From NCBI GenBank assembly GCA_016218485.1, contig JACRDY010000008.1, positions 1 to 9,575 on the forward strand: a stretch of DNA of 9,575 bases, written 5' to 3'. The number at the start of each line of letters is the position of its first letter. Within the stretch, counting starts at the first letter, position 1. Position numbers and translations under genes: made by a program. A model generated the notes under the pieces. It made no database searches. It was not told the origin of the DNA and saw nothing but the letters and a program-made list of their open reading frames with translations. The stretch comes from Candidatus Falkowiibacteriota bacterium. GTDB taxonomy: Bacteria > Patescibacteriota > Patescibacteriia > JACRDY01. Below are positions 7,259-9,575 of this stretch, piece after piece.

Positions 7259-7300
7259 CATAAATAATTAAACCCCAACAGTTGGCTAAAACTCTACAAA

Positions 7301-7370
7301 CACAGATTACACAGATCATTACAGATTTCATAGATACGATGTATCTGTGTCTATCTGTGCCAGCTGTGTC
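7301..7370. repeat. Nonamer inverted array upstream of tuf
   Basis: Left half, about 7301-7336: nonamers CACAGATTA, CACAGATCA and two degenerate units. Right half, 7342-7370: complementary units TATCTGTGT, CTATCTGTG, CCAGCTGTG. The centre is CGATG. It ends about 15 nt before the tuf Shine-Dalgarno, so the hairpin would be in the tuf leader if transcription starts upstream. Gap 7115-7399 holds only this array and element A; I could not place a convincing tuf promoter. Confidence 0.65.
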
Positions 7371-7385
7371 AAAGAGACTGTTGGT

Positions 7386-7390
7386 AGGAG
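7386..7390 (+). promoter_or_regulatory. Shine-Dalgarno of tuf
   Basis: AGGAG, 9 nt before ATG 7400. It is one of only two convincing Shine-Dalgarno sequences in the window, consistent with very high EF-Tu demand, and it fixes the tuf start. Confidence 0.8.
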
Positions 7391-7399
7391 ATAACGATC

Positions 7400-8584
7400 A
7401 TGGCAAATTTTGATCGCAGTAAACCGCACGTCAATGTCGGCACTATCGGCCACGTTGACCACGGTAAGACTACGTTAACCGCTGCCATTCTGGCGTACTT
7501 AAACGCCAAGGGCGGCGTCGCCCAGAGTAAGGGTGTGGCAGACTTGGACAAAGCGCCGGAGTCTAAAGCGCGCGGTATCACTATCGCCACCGCTCACGTG
7601 GAGTATGAAACCGACAAACGGCACTACGCGCACGTTGATTGTCCGGGTCACGCTGACTATGTCAAGAATATGATCACCGGCGCGGCGCAGATGGATGGCG
7701 CCATTTTGGTGGTGTCCGCCACTGACGGTCCGATGCCGCAGACCCGCGAGCACATTCTCCTGGCTCGCCAGGTCGGCGTGCCAGCGATGGTGGTTTTCCT
7801 AAACAAGGTTGACCAGGTGTCCGATCCGGAACTCGTTGACTTGGTTGAGGAAGAGATTCGCGACCTATTAACCAAATATGAATTCCCGGGTAAAGACATC
7901 CCGGTGATCCGCGGTTCAGCGCTCAAAGCTTTGGAAAGCCCGGCAACGGACGCCGGTAACTGCGTCGCTGAACTTCTGAAAGCGCTGGATGAGTATATCC
8001 CACAGCCGCAGCGTGATATTGATAAGCCGTTCCTGATGCCGATCGAAGACGTCTTCTCCATTGAAGGTCGCGGTACCGTCGTCACCGGCAGAATTGACCG
8101 CGGCGTTATCAAGCTGAACGAAGAAGTGGAAATTGTCGGCCTTAAAGATACCCAGAAGACAGTCGTCACCGGTATTGAAATGTTCAATAAACAGCTGGAT
8201 CAGGGTCAGGCCGGGGACAATGCCGGTGTTCTCCTGCGCGGTACCAAGAAAGATGAAGTCCAGCGCGGCCAGGTGCTGGCCAAGCCGGGCACCATTACTC
8301 CGCATACTGAATTTGAGGCCCAGGTATACATCTTGAGCAAAGATGAAGGTGGCCGTCACAAGCCATTCTTCAAAGGCTACAAGCCGCAGTTCTATATCGG
8401 CACGACTGACGTGACCGGTGAAGTCCAGCTGGCTGAAGGCGTGGAAATGGTGATGCCGGGGGACACCGTGACCTTTATTGTGAAGTTGATTGCTCCGGTT
8501 GCTCTCGAGCTCCAGCAGCGGTTCGCCATCCGCGAGGGCGGCCATACCGTTGGCGCTGGCGCGGTAACCAAGATTGTTAAGTAA
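7400..8584 (+). CDS. tuf: Elongation factor Tu
   Basis: Delivers aminoacyl-tRNA to the ribosome as a GTP complex. The 394 residues are full length. G motifs: GHVDHGKT (17-24), RGITI with the switch Thr (59-63), DCPGH (80-84, catalytic H84), NKVD (135-138; NKCD in E. coli) and a SAL motif near 173. Domains II and III follow, with EGRGTVVTGRI, the VTGIEMFNKQLDQGQAGDN segment and the C-terminal HTVGAGAVTKI. It has its own Shine-Dalgarno and is bounded by a nonamer array upstream and a hairpin terminator downstream, so it may be a separate transcript. Two related palindromic elements flank it. Only one tuf copy is in the window. Confidence 0.98.
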   Translation: MANFDRSKPHVNVGTIGHVDHGKTTLTAAILAYLNAKGGVAQSKGVADLDKAPESKARGITIATAHVEYETDKRHYAHVDCPGHADYVKNMITGAAQMDGAILVVSATDGPMPQTREHILLARQVGVPAMVVFLNKVDQVSDPELVDLVEEEIRDLLTKYEFPGKDIPVIRGSALKALESPATDAGNCVAELLKALDEYIPQPQRDIDKPFLMPIEDVFSIEGRGTVVTGRIDRGVIKLNEEVEIVGLKDTQKTVVTGIEMFNKQLDQGQAGDNAGVLLRGTKKDEVQRGQVLAKPGTITPHTEFEAQVYILSKDEGGRHKPFFKGYKPQFYIGTTDVTGEVQLAEGVEMVMPGDTVTFIVKLIAPVALELQQRFAIREGGHTVGAGAVTKIVK

Positions 8585-8589
8585 ACTGA

Positions 8590-8635
8590 CGGCTCCTCAG
8601 ATTACCTTTCAGTGATTTGAGGAGTCGAAGTTTGT
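8590..8635 (+). terminator. Hairpin terminator after tuf
   Basis: A 16-bp stem (8590-8605 / 8612-8627) with only Watson-Crick and three G-U pairs around the 6-nt loop CTTTCA. It starts 6 nt past the tuf stop codon and is followed by AAGTTTGTTT, a weak U-tract. Because of the wobble pairs it is far better formed on the + strand than on the - strand, which supports tuf termination. Confidence 0.75.
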
Positions 8636-8664
8636 TTAGCCAGTGGTAGTTCCTTTAATAAAGA

Positions 8665-8781
8665 AAATTAGAAATTAGATACTAGAAATTAAAGACGCGG
8701 CTCATCCGTTAGCCAGGGTTTTAAAACCCAGATTAACTGACCATTTCCAATTTCTGATTTCCAATTTCCAATTTCTCATTT
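8665..8781. repeat. Palindromic element B with heptamer arms
   Basis: Left heptamers 8665-8692 (AAATTAG twice, ATACTAG, AAATTAA); GACGCGGCTCAT; a degenerate palindrome 8708-8737 (core CAGGGTTTTAAAACCC); right heptamers 8741-8781 (CCAATTT three times, CTGATTT, CTCATTT). Shares the core and flanks with element A: 8700-8729 matches the reverse complement of 7147-7176 with one mismatch, and AGAAATTAAAGAC is shared in direct orientation. It ends 7 nt before the rpsJ start and fills most of the tuf-rpsJ gap. Confidence 0.7.
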
Positions 8782-8788
8782 AAACCCC

Positions 8789-9139
8789 ATGCCTACCGTA
8801 TCCAAAAAAACCCCCAAGAAAAAAGAGGAAAAAGCGCACCAACGTATCCGGATCAAGATCAAGGCGTACGATCACAAGGTGATTGATAAGTCCACCAAAA
8901 CGATCATGGATACCGCACAACGTACCGGCGCTCGGGTGCGCGGTCCGATCCCGCTGCCGATTGAGAAATCAAAGTTTACGGTCATCAAAGCCTCGTTCGT
9001 CCACAAAGACGGCCGGGAGCAGTTTGAGATGCGGACGCACAAACGGCTGATTGATATCATTGATCCGACGCCGCAGACCGTGGACAGCCTGATGAGCCTG
9101 AATCTGCCCGCCGGCGTTGATATTGAGATCAAGATGTAG
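8789..9139 (+). CDS. rpsJ: Small ribosomal subunit protein uS10
   Basis: S10 is a 30S head protein and also the NusE antitermination partner. The 116 residues comprise a Lys-rich N-terminal extension of about 15 residues (MPTVSKKTPKKKEEK) before the conserved core RIRIKIKAYDHKVID. GPIPLPIEKSKFTV (about 52-65), the extended loop with FEMRTHKRLIDI (about 79-90) and the terminal LPAGVDIEIKM are intact. E. coli S10 is 103 residues, so the extra length is N-terminal; no later ATG keeps the core, which supports this start. No Shine-Dalgarno. In most bacteria rpsJ heads the S10 operon or ends the str operon; here a terminator follows, not rplC. Confidence 0.97.
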   Translation: MPTVSKKTPKKKEEKAHQRIRIKIKAYDHKVIDKSTKTIMDTAQRTGARVRGPIPLPIEKSKFTVIKASFVHKDGREQFEMRTHKRLIDIIDPTPQTVDSLMSLNLPAGVDIEIKM

Positions 9140-9175
9140 TTTGGTTAAGTTGGTTAGTTTATTAGTTGATAAGTT
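9140..9175. repeat. Octamer direct array (AGTTGGTT units)
   Basis: Starting right after the rpsJ TAG stop, about four to five 8-nt units of the type AGTTGGTT, AGTTTATT, AGTTGATA lead into the terminator. Unlike the other arrays, only one orientation is present. Confidence 0.5.
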
Positions 9176-9180
9176 TTTGT

Positions 9181-9205
9181 GCCCTGTTTTGGCGGGGCGT
9201 TTTTT
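9181..9205 (+). terminator. Rho-independent terminator after rpsJ
   Basis: Stem GCCCTG (9181-9186) / CGGGGC (9193-9198) with loop TTTTGG, followed by G and six T (9200-9205). It ends the ribosomal locus and isolates the lipoprotein gene. Confidence 0.85.
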
Positions 9206-9208
9206 ATA

Positions 9209-9260
9209 GACACAGATTACACAGATAAACACAGATGATACAGATCTGTGTGATCTGTGG
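9209..9260. repeat. Nonamer inverted array (CACAGATTA family)
   Basis: Units CACAGATTA, CACAGATAA, then degenerate ACACAGATG / ATACAGAT, meeting the complementary GATCTGTG units. The centre is ACAGATCTGT (9240-9249). It lies just upstream of the lipoprotein promoter. Fourth copy of this family in the window. Confidence 0.65.
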
Positions 9261-9268
9261 TAAAAAAC

Positions 9269-9298
9269 TTGACTTTTTCAGGAAAATATTGTTATATA
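9269..9298 (+). promoter_or_regulatory. Sigma70-like promoter of the lipoprotein gene
   Basis: TTGACT (9269-9274), 18-nt spacer, TATATA (9293-9298), in AT-rich sequence; +1 would be near 9305, giving a leader of about 60 nt. The -35 is identical to that proposed for rpsL. Confidence 0.65.
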
Positions 9299-9337
9299 GA
9301 TACAGGAGTAGCATCTTGACAATCCACAGCCACAATT

Positions 9338-9359
9338 CCCACCAGCGGTGGGGAAAGGA
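9338..9359 (+). promoter_or_regulatory. Leader hairpin and Shine-Dalgarno of the lipoprotein gene
   Basis: CCCACC (9338-9343) and GGTGGG (9347-9352) form a stem with loop AGC directly before AAAGGA (9354-9359), which lies 7 nt from ATG 9367. The Shine-Dalgarno itself is not in the stem, but the hairpin could tune access to it. Confidence 0.5.
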
Positions 9360-9366
9360 TAAGACA

Positions 9367-9575
9367 ATGAGAACTGCCACGATGTTCGTTTTGACCTTGA
9401 CCGTGTTTCTGTTCGTGTTCGCCGGTTGCGAGGCTGGCAACCAGCCCAGTCAGCGGAGTGCTGATCTGGATTCTGGCGACGACACGGTTGATGACGCGAC
9501 CGACGATGCCAGTGATGACGATTCGGTGGACGACGATGCGACCGACGATGCGACCGACGATGACGACACGGCCGA
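9367..9575 (+). CDS. Asp/Thr-rich lipoprotein, 3' truncated by window edge
   Basis: Open from ATG 9367 to the edge without a stop (69 codons). Residues 1-20 form a signal peptide with a hydrophobic core (MFVLTLTVFLFVFAG) and a lipobox FAGC, so C21 would be lipidated and the protein anchored outside the cytoplasmic membrane. After a short linker (EAGNQPSQRS) comes low-complexity sequence built on DDAT, DDAS and DDDT units from about residue 38, encoded by near-repeats of GACGATGCGACC. Such acidic linkers in surface lipoproteins usually space a distal domain from the membrane and may bind Ca2+; the downstream domain is outside the window. Promoter and Shine-Dalgarno support the start. Function cannot be assigned. 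Confidence 0.8.
   Translation, partial: MRTATMFVLTLTVFLFVFAGCEAGNQPSQRSADLDSGDDTVDDATDDASDDDSVDDDATDDATDDDDTA

Noticed and set aside
7301..7370. CRISPR array suggested by repeated CACAGAT units
   Set aside because: Units are 9 nt with no unique spacers and are in inverted halves; there are no cas genes nearby.
7916..8545. 209-codon open frame antisense to tuf
   Set aside because: Shadow of the tuf coding frame; no independent evidence.
9204..9440. 78-codon - strand frame near the right edge
   Set aside because: Made largely of nonamer repeat, promoter and lipoprotein 5' sequence in reverse; no motif.

Overview
The window is a bacterial chromosome segment built around a streptomycin-type (str) ribosomal locus: rpsL (S12), rpsG (S7), fusA (EF-G), a small unknown gene, tuf (EF-Tu) and rpsJ (S10), all on the + strand. 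Upstream lie a short NAD-type malic enzyme, rpmB (L28, - strand), a small site-2-protease-like membrane peptidase and two tiny membrane-protein genes. A D/T-rich lipoprotein gene runs off the right edge. Small genes, ribosomal proteins with N-terminal extensions (S12, S10), a minimal M50 peptidase, mostly SD-less starts and AT-rich intergenic short-period repeats suggest a Candidate Phyla Radiation / Patescibacteria genome (Parcubacteria-like). This is inference from style and remembered relatives, not from a marker tree. The code looks standard: the conserved genes end in TAA or TAG and none needs TGA as a sense codon.

Layout. 1-231: GC-rich hairpins and then a 9-nt-period repeat abutting the malic enzyme start. 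232-1398: malic enzyme. 1399-1639: heptamer arrays in opposite orientations, then a terminator shared with the converging rpmB (1640-1834, -). 1835-2017: rpmB promoter and an octamer inverted array. 2018-2656: M50 peptidase. 2736-3078 and 3123-3466: two small membrane genes, each apparently frameshifted near its 5' end; the second ends inside a perfect 27-bp inverted repeat. 3529-3597: rpsL promoter and leader. 3597-4499: rpsL-rpsG, closed by a strong terminator. 4660-7114: fusA plus a 120-aa gene 4 nt downstream. 7115-7399: palindromic element and nonamer repeats. 7400-8584: tuf with a good Shine-Dalgarno and a hairpin terminator. 8628-8788: second copy of the palindromic element. 8789-9139: rpsJ with its own terminator. 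9206-9366: nonamer repeat, sigma70-like promoter and structured leader. 9367-end: partial lipoprotein gene.

The core genes serve translation: S12, S7 and S10 are 30S proteins, L28 is a 50S protein, and EF-Tu and EF-G drive tRNA delivery and translocation. Gene order is the ancestral str order, but it is cut by terminators into rpsL-rpsG, fusA-ORF120, tuf and rpsJ units, and no S10-operon genes follow rpsJ before the lipoprotein gene.

I see no new defence system, CRISPR array, transposase, tRNA or rRNA. The most unusual content is non-coding. Nearly every intergenic gap holds short-period (7, 8 or 9 nt) tandem units, often in inverted halves that could form hairpins. In addition, two related palindromic elements flank tuf, and one perfect hairpin overlaps a 3' coding end.
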